Shown: in pieces, positions 10,000 to 19,642 of the stretch
Numbering within the stretch: the stretch's first letter is position 1
Layout of the letters: each line of letters starts with the position of its first letter
NCBI GenBank assembly: GCA_902588585.1
Contig: CACIPQ010000001.1
Location: forward strand, 159,710 to 223,709
Source: an uncultured Pelagibacteraceae bacterium
Lineage (GTDB): Bacteria > Pseudomonadota > Alphaproteobacteria > Pelagibacterales > Pelagibacteraceae
Reading direction: 5' to 3'
Length of the DNA stretch: 64,000 nt
Program-made: the position numbers and the translations under genes
Notes under the pieces: model-generated
The model's database searches: none
What the model saw: the letters and a program-made list of their open reading frames with translations, nothing else
What the model was told of the DNA's origin: nothing

Positions 10000-11139
10000 A
10001 TGCCAATAAGTGAATTAAAATTAGCTAAAGAATTGATTCGTAGACAAAGCATTACACCAAAAGATGCTGGGGTGATAAATCTTTTGGCAAAAAATTTACG
10101 CTCTCTTGGCTTTAACTGTAAAATAATAAATTTTAAAAATATTAAAAATTTATATGCAAAACTTGGAAAATCTTCACCAAATTTTTGTTATGCTGGACAC
10201 ACAGATGTTGTGCCTCCGGGAAATATAAGTGATTGGAGTGTTAATCCATTTAGACCGGCTATAAAAAATAACAAATTAATTGGACGAGGCGCTAACGATA
10301 TGAAAGCTTCGATTGCTTGTTTCGTTGCAGCAGTAAGCAAATTTAAAACTCAAAATAAAAAATTTAAAGGCTCAATAAGTTTATTAATTACCGGAGATGA
10401 AGAAGGAATTGCAATAAACGGAACTAAAAGAGTTGTGAAATATTTAAAAAGAAAAAGAGAAAAAATTAACTTCTGTTTAGTAGGTGAACCTACAAATCCA
10501 AATAAGCTTGGAGAAATGATTAAAATTGGAAGACGGGGAAGTATAACTGGAAGACTTACCGTAATTGGTTCTCAAGGTCATGTGGCTTATCCTCATAGAG
10601 CTAATAATCCTTCAAACACAATGATTAAAATTCTAAAAAGAATAAAAGAATTGAAATTAGATAAAGGAACAAAAAATTTCCAACCCTCTAATCTAGAGGT
10701 AACAAAAATTAATATAGACAATCATGCTGATAATGTAATTCCAGGCTCAGCAAATGCTGTATTTAATATAAGGTTTAACGATAAACATTCATCTGGTTCA
10801 TTAAAAAGAAAATTAAATACTATATTCAAGTCTATAACTAAAAAAGCAAAATGCAAATTTAGAATACAATATGAAGTTTCGGGTGAATCCTTTTTAACAA
10901 AACCCAACAAAACCACTTATATGATTCAAAATACAATTAAAAAAATTACCGGTATTAAACCTAAACTATCTACTTCTGGCGGAACATCTGATGCTAGATT
11001 TATAAGAAACATTGCGCCTTGCTTAGAGTTCGGTCTAGTAGGCAAAACTATGCATAAAGTAGATGAAAGTGTATCGATTTCTGACTTAAAAAAATTAACT
11101 AAAATATATCAAAATATTTTGGTAAGTTATTTTAAGTGA
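10000..11139 (+). CDS. dapE: succinyl-diaminopimelate desuccinylase
   Basis: M20 peptidase motifs AGHTDVVPPG, GRGANDMKAS, TGDEEG; adjacent to dapD. Confidence 0.95.
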   Translation: MPISELKLAKELIRRQSITPKDAGVINLLAKNLRSLGFNCKIINFKNIKNLYAKLGKSSPNFCYAGHTDVVPPGNISDWSVNPFRPAIKNNKLIGRGANDMKASIACFVAAVSKFKTQNKKFKGSISLLITGDEEGIAINGTKRVVKYLKRKREKINFCLVGEPTNPNKLGEMIKIGRRGSITGRLTVIGSQGHVAYPHRANNPSNTMIKILKRIKELKLDKGTKNFQPSNLEVTKINIDNHADNVIPGSANAVFNIRFNDKHSSGSLKRKLNTIFKSITKKAKCKFRIQYEVSGESFLTKPNKTTYMIQNTIKKITGIKPKLSTSGGTSDARFIRNIAPCLEFGLVGKTMHKVDESVSISDLKKLTKIYQNILVSYFK

Positions 11140-12056
11140 AAACAGGAATTATAACTACAGACACTTATTTAAATCATGAAACAGGACAAGGTCATCCTGA
11201 GAGAGCTGACCGAGTTTCTGTTGTAATTCAAAATCTTAAAAAAAATAAAAAGCTAGCTTGGAAAAAACCAGGTAAATTTGACTCTAAATATTTAAAAATA
11301 ACTCATAATTCAAATTATATAAATGAAGTAGAAAAATCTTTTCCTAAAAAAGGTTTGTTTTTTTTAGATGGAGACACCATTGTATCTCCTGGAAGCAAAA
11401 AAGCTGCCTCAGATGCGGTTGGATCAATTATTGCAGCTATCGATAGTGTACAAAATAAAGAATTTAAAAATGCTTTTTGTGCTGTACGCCCGCCTGGACA
11501 CCATGCAGAAAAAGATAAAGCAATGGGGTTTTGTATTTATAACAACGTTGCTGTAGGTGCCTATTATCTTATTGAAAAATACAAACTAAATAGAATTGCA
11601 ATCATTGATTTTGATGTTCATCATGGAAATGGAACTCAGGATATTTTTTATGAAAATGAAAAGGTTTTATACATATCAACCCATCAATATCCTTTCTATC
11701 CTGGGAGTGGTTCAAATAATGAAAAAGGTAAACACAATAATGTTTTAAATATACCTTTGCCAGCTGGAACAAATTCTGAAGAATATCTAAACGCTTATGA
11801 GCATGTTTTAAAAAAACTCAAAGAATTTAAACCAGAGTTTGTATTATTTTCTGCAGGATTTGATGCTCACGAAGATGACCCTCTCGCACAATTTAAATTA
11901 AAATCCAAAGATTTTTACGAAATTACAAAAAGGACTTTGGAAGTTGCAAATAAAAGCAGTAACAATAAAGTGGTTTCAATTTTAGAGGGTGGTTACGATT
12001 TGAATGCATTAAAAGAAAGTACAGAAATGCATTTAAATGCTTTGATAGAAAATTAA
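11136..12056 (+). CDS. histone deacetylase/acetoin utilization family protein
   Basis: RPPGHHAEKDKAMGFCIYNNVAVGA, IDFDVHHGNGTQDIFY; GTG start overlaps the dapE stop. Confidence 0.9.
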   Translation: MKTGIITTDTYLNHETGQGHPERADRVSVVIQNLKKNKKLAWKKPGKFDSKYLKITHNSNYINEVEKSFPKKGLFFLDGDTIVSPGSKKAASDAVGSIIAAIDSVQNKEFKNAFCAVRPPGHHAEKDKAMGFCIYNNVAVGAYYLIEKYKLNRIAIIDFDVHHGNGTQDIFYENEKVLYISTHQYPFYPGSGSNNEKGKHNNVLNIPLPAGTNSEEYLNAYEHVLKKLKEFKPEFVLFSAGFDAHEDDPLAQFKLKSKDFYEITKRTLEVANKSSNNKVVSILEGGYDLNALKESTEMHLNALIEN

Positions 12057-12797
12057 TTAGTATTTTACTTTATCTAAATAAAGTCCATGTGCTGGAGCAG
12101 GAGGGGCACACATTGTTCTCTTTTTTGATAAAAATGCGCTTTTAAAATCATCTAAGTTCCACTTCCCTTCCCCTAAATATTTTAAAGAACCTACCATTGA
12201 TCTAACTTGTTGTTGTAAAAAAGATTTAGATTGAAAGATGAAAATAATTTTGTTTTTATTTTTTTTTACCATAGCTTTCTTTATAGTTTTTATTGGAGAC
12301 TTCGCTTGACAAGATGAAGCTCTGAATGTTGAAAAATTATGGGTACCCTTTAGAATTTCAGCGCCTTTTCTCATAACTTTTACATCAAGTTTCTTTTTAA
12401 TATGCCAGGCTTTATTTTTTTCTAAAACTAAAGATGAACGCCTATTAATAATAAAATATTTATAAATTCTTTCATTTGCACTGTGTCTTGCGTGAAATTT
12501 GTTTGGTCTTTTTTTTATACTAAGGACAGATACAGGGTATTTGCTTAAAAAAAAATTAATAGAATTTATGAAGATATTTTTATCAAGTATCTTTTGTTTT
12601 GTTTTAAAATGAGCTGACTGTTCGCTTGCATGAACACCAGCGTCTGTACGACCTGATCCTATGACTCTAATTTTATCTTTTAAAAACTTAGATAAAACTT
12701 TTTCTAAAACCTCCTGAACTGAAAGACCATTTTTTTGAATTTGCCATCCAACAAAATTCGTTCCTAAGTATTCAACATTAATTTGATATGTAAACAT
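12057..12797 (-). CDS. truA: tRNA pseudouridine synthase A
   Basis: VEYLGTNFVGWQIQKNGLSVQEVLE and GSGRTDAGVHASEQSAHF. Confidence 0.96.
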   Translation of the reverse strand: MFTYQINVEYLGTNFVGWQIQKNGLSVQEVLEKVLSKFLKDKIRVIGSGRTDAGVHASEQSAHFKTKQKILDKNIFINSINFFLSKYPVSVLSIKKRPNKFHARHSANERIYKYFIINRRSSLVLEKNKAWHIKKKLDVKVMRKGAEILKGTHNFSTFRASSCQAKSPIKTIKKAMVKKNKNKIIFIFQSKSFLQQQVRSMVGSLKYLGEGKWNLDDFKSAFLSKKRTMCAPPAPAHGLYLDKVKY

Positions 12798-13717
12798 TAG
12801 ACTATGTTTTCGCCATGTTTTATCTTGTTACCAAGTAAAAATTGATCAATTTCCTGTCTACTTTTTCCTTCTTTTTGGATCTCAAGAATTTTTATTGATC
12901 CTTCGTTGCAGGCAATTGTTAGTTTATCATCTAGTGTTTTTCCTGGCTTTCCTTTTCCATTTGCTATTTCGGCTTTCCAAACTTTAAACCTTTCTTTTTT
13001 GTATTCAAACCAAGCTCCAGGGTTGGGATTAAGGCCATTAATTTTTGCTAATATTTTTTTTGCGTCGATGTTCCAATGAATCTTGCCTTCTGCTTTGCTA
13101 ATTTTTTTTGCATAGGTTGCTACGCTATGATCTTGTTCTTCAAATTTTGCAGTTCCATCTGCTATTTTATTTATAGAATCTAAAAGAGTCTTTGCTCCTA
13201 GCTGGGACAAAACCTTGGCCAATATTTTTGCATCTGTATTTTGATTAATTGAAATCTTAGCTTGAAGCATCACGGGGCCAGTGTCTAAATCTTCTGTAAT
13301 TTTCATTATGCTTACACCAGTCTCATTATCCAAATTCATAATCGATCTTTGAATTGGAGCGGCCCCTCTCCATTTCGGCAATAGTGATGCATGAACATTA
13401 ATAAATCCTTGTTTAGCTAGATTTAAAAATTTTTTTGGTATAATTTTTCCATAAGCTATTACAATCACAATGTCTGGGTTTAAATTTTTAATAAAGTTAT
13501 ATTCTTCATCTGAATCCAGCTTAAGTGGAGTTCTAACATTAAGAGAATTTTTTTTAGAAAAAGATTCAACGTCTGAAGGTTTTATTTTCTGACCTCGGTT
13601 AGCTTTGCTTGGTGGTTGTGAATAAACTGCTAAAATTTTATGGTTTGATTTTAATAGTAGTTCTAAAGTTGGAACTGCGAACTCAGGAGTTCCCATAAAA
13701 ACAATTTTTTGTGACAT
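12797..13717 (-). CDS. fmt: methionyl-tRNA formyltransferase
   Basis: KIVFMGTPEFAVPTLELLL and NVHASLLPKWRGAAPIQRSIM. Confidence 0.97.
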   Translation of the reverse strand: MSQKIVFMGTPEFAVPTLELLLKSNHKILAVYSQPPSKANRGQKIKPSDVESFSKKNSLNVRTPLKLDSDEEYNFIKNLNPDIVIVIAYGKIIPKKFLNLAKQGFINVHASLLPKWRGAAPIQRSIMNLDNETGVSIMKITEDLDTGPVMLQAKISINQNTDAKILAKVLSQLGAKTLLDSINKIADGTAKFEEQDHSVATYAKKISKAEGKIHWNIDAKKILAKINGLNPNPGAWFEYKKERFKVWKAEIANGKGKPGKTLDDKLTIACNEGSIKILEIQKEGKSRQEIDQFLLGNKIKHGENIV

Positions 13718-13730
13718 TAAATTTCTGAAG

Positions 13731-14255
13731 TTAAACTACTATTCTTTCTAATTCTTTTTTTTGTTTTGAAAGTTTTTTTGTTATCATAGATCTTTTAAGT
13801 TTTGAAAGATAATCAATGAACAGTATTCCTTCTAGGTGATCTATTTCGTGTTGAATACAGGTTGCTAACAAGCCTTCTGCTTTAAGCTCTTTGAAATCAC
13901 CATTGTAATTCAAATATTTAATATGACATTTATCTGGTCTATCAATTTCAGCAAATTGTCCTGGAACAGATAAGCAACCTTCTTCATAGGTTGCCTGATC
14001 TTCTGATGTGAATACTTTTTCTGGATTAACAAAATACATTGGTTCTTTTTTTTCTGGATCCTTTGAAATATCTAGAACTATAATTCTTTTTGGTATTCCT
14101 ATTTGTATAGCGGCAAGACCAATTCCTGGGGCTTGATACATAGTCTCCAACATATCATCCATTATTTTTCTTATTGAATCGTCAACCTTTTCTACTGGTT
14201 TTGATTTCTGTCTTAAAAATGGATCTGGTTCCGTTAATATTTTTCTTATAGTCAT
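13731..14255 (-). CDS. def: peptide deformylase
   Basis: GIGLAAIQIG, EEGCLSVPG and QHEIDHLEGILFIDYLS motifs. Confidence 0.97.
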   Translation of the reverse strand: MTIRKILTEPDPFLRQKSKPVEKVDDSIRKIMDDMLETMYQAPGIGLAAIQIGIPKRIIVLDISKDPEKKEPMYFVNPEKVFTSEDQATYEEGCLSVPGQFAEIDRPDKCHIKYLNYNGDFKELKAEGLLATCIQHEIDHLEGILFIDYLSKLKRSMITKKLSKQKKELERIVV

Positions 14256-14273
14256 ACGGTATTTATATATGAA

Positions 14274-16034
14274 TTAAACTCTTAAAGGTAGGGTCAGATT
14301 TAAAATTTGATTTCTTACTTTTTTTATTTTTCCTTTGTTTAGTAAGTTATTAATAAAATATAAAGTTTCAGGATCTAGATTTTTTATCTCATCACTGCCG
14401 ATTATTTCAACAAGTTTAAGCATAAATAAACCTATTTCTCCATTTTCTACTAGCATACTCATAGTCGAAGGAACCGTTAAATTTTTTGAAAGGCTCTGAA
14501 CGCTCAGATCTTTTGGGATTTCTATCCCGTCAGATGCTAGGGTTTCTAAAAGAATTATATCTTTAATTGAAAAAAAGTATTTCTTGTTTCTCTTAATTTT
14601 TTTATAAGAACTTAAAAAATCTTTATTTACTTTTTCTCTGTTTGGATCCTCTTCAGTAAAAATTTTTATAGCTTTTGACCTATGCAAGATTTTGTCATCG
14701 TATTTAATTTTTCCTATTTCATTGTTTTTTTCTAATATTATATTTTTTTCAACAATCTTTTTGTATTCTTTAGGTATATCGTCAGAATCCATGCCCTTTA
14801 AAGTGTTGCTTAAATTTTCTTTAAAAATATTAACCAATTTTTCTTTCTCAAATAAATCCTTTAGTAAAAAAAGTAACTTCAGCTTGTTTTCTGTGTTATC
14901 AGATAATAACATTTTTTGATAAATTAAAGCTCTCGCCTCATATCCTTCTAGACTTTGATGTGCTGTGGAAGCATTAATTAACTGTGTAATTTTAAAAGGA
15001 ATGGACATATAGATTTCAAAAATTTTTTCTTTTTCAAAGTTTCCTTCGTTTGCTGCTGCTTCATATTTTTTTATTGTTTCAGAGTCTTCCAGCTCATCAA
15101 TAACAATTAAATTTGAAGCAACTAAATATTTCCATATATTTTTATCTGTTTTTTTATTTGGCTCATAATTAAAACCTTCTATAGTGACAGATGATAAATA
15201 AAAATTTAATAAGTTTTTATCAGAGATTGTATTGTTAGGTTTGTCTTTCATTCCTAATAAAAATAAAATTTTATCATCAAAAAACTTATCGGAACGTCCT
15301 TCTTCTCTCAACAAATCAAAATTAAGTTGTGCTTCCTCTTTTTTTTCATTTAGAATCAAGCAATAAATTCTAAATTTTTCCAAATACTTATCTTTAATTT
15401 CTTTATTGATAAAATCTGCTTTTTTACATCCTTCTAAAATGTCTCCTGATGAAATATAAAAATCTACTAAAAATTTAATTAATTTTGATTTCCCATCAAA
15501 TTCTAGATTATTATTTAAAAAATTTTCAATAACTTCTATTTTGTTATTTTTTATTAACCAATTTATTTTTAATTTCAGAAATTCGCCCTCTGATAAATTA
15601 TTTTTTGGAGCGTAGGAATATGTCAAAATAGTATTTAAAAATATTTCTTCAGAAAATTTTGAAAGTTCAATTTTTTCGATTCTTTTTATAGCGTCTCTTA
15701 TAAACTCACCGTTGGTTTCCGACCACATCTCTAGACTTAAATCATTTTTTCCAGGATCATATAACCCTACCAACTTGACAGGCGGATCCTCGTTTTGATT
15801 ATCTAAAATTTGGATTTGCTCTTTTTTACTTTTATTTATTTTTGAAATATCGATTTTTGATTCTTCTTTAAGATTTTCTTCTTTTTTATTTTTTTCAGAT
15901 GATTTTGTATTGTTCTTCTCGCTCCATATATCAACCGGCTTTTCTTCTCCAAATGATAAGGAGCAAAAAAACATTGCTATAAAAAGAAAAATTAAAAAAT
16001 TATTATTTAAGTTTGATAATTTGATTGGTGACAT
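14274..16034 (-). CDS. secreted/periplasmic hypothetical protein, helix-rich
   Basis: 586 aa with N-terminal signal-like segment NNNFLIFLFIAMFFCSLSFG; no family recognised. Confidence 0.75.
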   Translation of the reverse strand: MSPIKLSNLNNNFLIFLFIAMFFCSLSFGEEKPVDIWSEKNNTKSSEKNKKEENLKEESKIDISKINKSKKEQIQILDNQNEDPPVKLVGLYDPGKNDLSLEMWSETNGEFIRDAIKRIEKIELSKFSEEIFLNTILTYSYAPKNNLSEGEFLKLKINWLIKNNKIEVIENFLNNNLEFDGKSKLIKFLVDFYISSGDILEGCKKADFINKEIKDKYLEKFRIYCLILNEKKEEAQLNFDLLREEGRSDKFFDDKILFLLGMKDKPNNTISDKNLLNFYLSSVTIEGFNYEPNKKTDKNIWKYLVASNLIVIDELEDSETIKKYEAAANEGNFEKEKIFEIYMSIPFKITQLINASTAHQSLEGYEARALIYQKMLLSDNTENKLKLLFLLKDLFEKEKLVNIFKENLSNTLKGMDSDDIPKEYKKIVEKNIILEKNNEIGKIKYDDKILHRSKAIKIFTEEDPNREKVNKDFLSSYKKIKRNKKYFFSIKDIILLETLASDGIEIPKDLSVQSLSKNLTVPSTMSMLVENGEIGLFMLKLVEIIGSDEIKNLDPETLYFINNLLNKGKIKKVRNQILNLTLPLRV

Positions 16035-16185
16035 CTTCTTTTACTTCATTTTGTGGAAACGGGAAATCTATCCTATCTAATAAATAAAAAGCCAAACCAA
16101 TAAAAACAATAATGAAAAAGCCTTTCAACAATACATTAGGAAAAGATGAGTCGTTTTTTGATTTTAATTTTAATCTCGGTTGCAT
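16003..16185 (-). CDS. small single-TM membrane protein
   Basis: start refined to MQPRLKLKSKNDSSFPNVLLKGFFIIVFIGLAFYLLD; overlaps the next gene start by 32 nt. Confidence 0.6.
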   Translation of the reverse strand: MQPRLKLKSKNDSSFPNVLLKGFFIIVFIGLAFYLLDRIDFPFPQNEVKEDVTNQIIKLK

Positions 16186-16259
16186 AGTTGATAAAATATA
16201 TTTAAACTCAACAATTAAGACAAATTTGTGATAAATCAAATTAAAAATTTAGGTATAAA

Positions 16260-16769
16260 TTGAAAAAAAGCCTTATATTAACTGGAATGATGGGTGCTGG
16301 AAAATCTACTATTGGCAAGGATTTGTCAGGTAAACTAAACATACAATTCAAAGATATAGATAAAATTATTGAAAAAAAACTTTCACTTTCAATTGGGGAC
16401 ATATTTAAAAAAAAAGGAGAAGAGTTTTTCCGCAAAATAGAAGAAGAAGAAACGCTGAATCTCATAAAAGAAAGGAATGTCGTAGTAGCCCTAGGGGGCG
16501 GTGCCTTTATGAATAAAAAAATCAGAGAAGCCATAAAGAAACTATGTGTTTCTTTTTGGTTGGACTTAGAGCCTAAATATTTGTTTCCAAGAATTAAGAT
16601 GAACAAAAGAAGGCCTTTATTGAATAGTAAAAACTTAGAACAAGATGTGAAAAATCTTTATGAAAAAAGAAAAAAAACTTATTCGTTAGCAGATTATAAA
16701 ATTGATTGTAATTTAAAAACCAAAGAAGAAATAACTAAAGAAGTAGTAAAAATTTATGAAAATATCTAA
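16260..16769 (+). CDS. aroK: shikimate kinase
   Basis: LTGMMGAGKSTIGKDLSGKL and ALGGGAF; followed by aroB; TTG start. Confidence 0.94.
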   Translation: MKKSLILTGMMGAGKSTIGKDLSGKLNIQFKDIDKIIEKKLSLSIGDIFKKKGEEFFRKIEEEETLNLIKERNVVVALGGGAFMNKKIREAIKKLCVSFWLDLEPKYLFPRIKMNKRRPLLNSKNLEQDVKNLYEKRKKTYSLADYKIDCNLKTKEEITKEVVKIYENI

Positions 16770-17865
16770 GATTCAAGTAAAAAATAAGAATACAAATTAT
16801 CCAATTTTTATTGGCAATGAAGCAATAAGTTTGCTCGGGAAACAAATTAAAAAATTATGTCCCAAAACAAAAAAAGTAGGTTTAATTTTGGATAAAAAAA
16901 TACCTTCCAAATACAAAAGTAAAATTAAAAAGCAAATAAAAAATTATGAGATCTATGTTTACGAATATCTTCCTAGTGAAAAACTAAAATCTTTCACTAA
17001 AGCCAATAATTTGATTGAAGATTTACTAAAAAAAAATTTTAATAGAAGCGATGTAATTATTGCAGCTGGTGGTGGAATAATCGGAGATTTTGCAGGATTC
17101 GTGTCGAGCATTTTAAAAAGAGGAGTAAATTTTATAAACTTACCTTCTACGCTGCTTGCTCAAGTGGATTCTTCTATTGGAGGCAAAACTGGAGTTAACT
17201 CGGAAAAAGGAAAAAATCTTATTGGTTCATTTTATCAACCAACGGCAGTTATTAGTGATGTTGGGCTATTAAAAAGTTTATCAAAAAGAAATTTAGTTTG
17301 TGGATTTGCTGAAATTTTAAAACACTCTCTTATTCACGATAGGAGCTTTTTTAAATCACTTAATAAAAATTCAAAAAACATATTAGAAAAAATGAATTTT
17401 GAAACAATCAAAAATGTTATTACAAAAAGTTGTAAAATTAAAATTTATTTTGTTAATAAAGATGAAAAGGAAAAAAGCAAAAGAATGATTTTAAATTTTG
17501 GTCATACCTTTGCTCACGGCATTGAAGCTGCAAATAATTATTCAAGAAGAATTAACCACGGTGAGGCTGTACTGATAGGAATGATTCTGGCAACAAGATT
17601 ATCTTTTAGAAAAAAAATATGTTCTTATACTACTTTAAACACAATTGAAAATTTATATAAAACTAACAATTTGCCTAAAAATTTAAAAGATTTTTTTTCA
17701 AAAAAAGATTTAAAAAAAATAGTAAACTTTATGGCAATTGATAAAAAAAATTATGATAATAAAATAAATTTAATTCTTCTAAAGAGAATAGGCAAAACCA
17801 CAGTTCCTGGAAGCTTTAAAATAAGCCTAAAGGAAATGAAAAATGTTTTGGAAAAAATCAGTTAA
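16756..17865 (+). CDS. aroB: 3-dehydroquinate synthase
   Basis: AAGGGIIGDFAGFVSSILKRGVNFINLPSTLLAQVDSSIGGKTGVN; NFGHTFAHGIEA. Confidence 0.97.
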   Translation: MKISKIQVKNKNTNYPIFIGNEAISLLGKQIKKLCPKTKKVGLILDKKIPSKYKSKIKKQIKNYEIYVYEYLPSEKLKSFTKANNLIEDLLKKNFNRSDVIIAAGGGIIGDFAGFVSSILKRGVNFINLPSTLLAQVDSSIGGKTGVNSEKGKNLIGSFYQPTAVISDVGLLKSLSKRNLVCGFAEILKHSLIHDRSFFKSLNKNSKNILEKMNFETIKNVITKSCKIKIYFVNKDEKEKSKRMILNFGHTFAHGIEAANNYSRRINHGEAVLIGMILATRLSFRKKICSYTTLNTIENLYKTNNLPKNLKDFFSKKDLKKIVNFMAIDKKNYDNKINLILLKRIGKTTVPGSFKISLKEMKNVLEKIS

Positions 17866-18112
17866 TTTTTATTTGTAAAGAATGAATTTTTGTTTCCATC
17901 TCATGTTTTAAAATATCTGTTATCTTTCTATGAGACTCAATTGTGTCCAGCGATTTCAATAAATCTGATTCTATTATTATTTTTAAGTGAACTTTTTTTT
18001 TGTGAAAAGAATTATGGTGCTTGTGTTTATGGGTGTTGTCAATTATTTCTATCTTCTTAACCTGAATATTGTTTATAATTTTTTCTTTTATCGTTTCTAT
18101 AAAACTTTTCAT
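17858..18112 (-). CDS. BolA family protein
   Basis: 84 aa, C-terminal SHRKITDILKHEMETKIHSLQI resembles the BolA RHR...IHAL segment; next to the dnaJ-cobS-cobT cluster. Confidence 0.7.
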   Translation of the reverse strand: MKSFIETIKEKIINNIQVKKIEIIDNTHKHKHHNSFHKKKVHLKIIIESDLLKSLDTIESHRKITDILKHEMETKIHSLQIKIN

Positions 18113-18147
18113 TAAATGACTATTGTACTATATAATAAAATATTATC

Positions 18148-18660
18148 ATGAAAAATATTTGTGAATGGAGCAAATGTAATAAAATTGGGGTTCATAGAGC
18201 TCCAGTTGAAAAAGACAATAGTAAAAAATTTAGATTGTTATGTCTAGAACATATAAAGATCTTCAATAAAAGTTGGAACTATTTTGCAGATATGAATGAA
18301 AATGAAGTTGAAAATTTTATTAAATCTGATTTGACTTGGCACAAACCAACTAAAAGTTTTGGGTCATCTGAAAATTTTTTCAGAATTCTATGGGTGAATG
18401 CTTTGAGCGATAAACCTGGCGCATTTAAGAACTCAACGTTTGATGATTTTAAAAAATCAAAATTTTCAGATAGGGATAAAGATGCCCTTAAAATTCTTGG
18501 TTTAAAAAACAATACAAATTGGTCTGATATTCAAAAAAGATTTAAAATGCTTGTAAAGAAATACCATCCTGATAAAAATCACGGAAGTAAAAAATATGAG
18601 GACATTCTAAAAAAGATCACTTTGGCATATAGCCAATTGAGATTGAGTATGAGTAAATAA
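18148..18660 (+). CDS. J-domain (DnaJ-like) protein
   Basis: C-terminal [51 protein letters not shown] with HPD motif. Confidence 0.92.
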   Translation: MKNICEWSKCNKIGVHRAPVEKDNSKKFRLLCLEHIKIFNKSWNYFADMNENEVENFIKSDLTWHKPTKSFGSSENFFRILWVNALSDKPGAFKNSTFDDFKKSKFSDRDKDALKILGLKNNTNWSDIQKRFKMLVKKYHPDKNHGSKKYEDILKKITLAYSQLRLSMSK

Positions 18661-18667
18661 GAAAATT

Positions 18668-19642
18668 ATGAATTTAGAAAATCAAAAACCCGATATAAAA
18701 ATTTCTGTTAGACAGACTTTTGGTATAGACACAGATATGGAGATTGATGGTTTTTCAAAAAAAAATACTTATGTTCCCGACATAGACCAAGATTATAAAT
18801 TTGATCGAGACACAACTTTAGCTATTCTTTCAGGTTTTGCATTTAATAAGAGAGTTTTAATTCAAGGCTACCACGGAACAGGAAAATCTACACACATAGA
18901 ACAAATAGCATCAAGGCTTAATTGGCCTTGTGTAAGAGTAAACCTAGATAGTCATATAAGTAGAATAGATTTAATCGGGAAAGATGCAATAATTGTTAAA
19001 GACGGAAAACAAGTTACAGAATTTAAAGAAGGAATATTGCCTTGGTCTGTTCAAAATCCAGTAGCATTAGTATTTGATGAGTATGATGCCGGAAGACCCG
19101 ATGTAATGTTTGTTATACAGAGAATTTTAGAGAGTGACGGCAAGTTTACACTTCTTGATAAAAATAAAGTAATAAAACAAAATAAATTTTTTAGAATGTT
19201 TGCAACAACTAACACGGTTGGTCTTGGAGATACAACGGGGCTTTACCATGGAACTCAACAAATTAATCAAGGTCAAATGGATAGATGGAATATAGTTACA
19301 ACATTAAATTATCTTAAGGCTGAAAAAGAGTTAGAAATTGTTTTAGCAAAAAATAAAGGACTAAATAATGCAGAAGGAAAAGAAAATATTGTGAACATGA
19401 TTAAGGTTGCTGACCTGACAAGAAATGGATTCATTAACGGAGATATATCAACCGTTATGAGTCCGAGGACTGTTATACATTGGGCTGAAAATTCACAGAT
19501 TTTCAAAGATGTAGGTTATGCTTTTAGAGTAACTTTTTTAAATAAATGTGATGAACTAGAGAGAAAAATTATCGCCGAATATTACCAGAGATGTTTTGGG
19601 GAAGATCTTCCAGAATCTTCTGTAAATGTAAATATTGGTTAA
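18668..19642 (+). CDS. cobS: CobS-type AAA+ (MoxR-like) ATPase, cobaltochelatase subunit-like
   Basis: [69 protein letters not shown]. Confidence 0.93.
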   Translation: MNLENQKPDIKISVRQTFGIDTDMEIDGFSKKNTYVPDIDQDYKFDRDTTLAILSGFAFNKRVLIQGYHGTGKSTHIEQIASRLNWPCVRVNLDSHISRIDLIGKDAIIVKDGKQVTEFKEGILPWSVQNPVALVFDEYDAGRPDVMFVIQRILESDGKFTLLDKNKVIKQNKFFRMFATTNTVGLGDTTGLYHGTQQINQGQMDRWNIVTTLNYLKAEKELEIVLAKNKGLNNAEGKENIVNMIKVADLTRNGFINGDISTVMSPRTVIHWAENSQIFKDVGYAFRVTFLNKCDELERKIIAEYYQRCFGEDLPESSVNVNIG

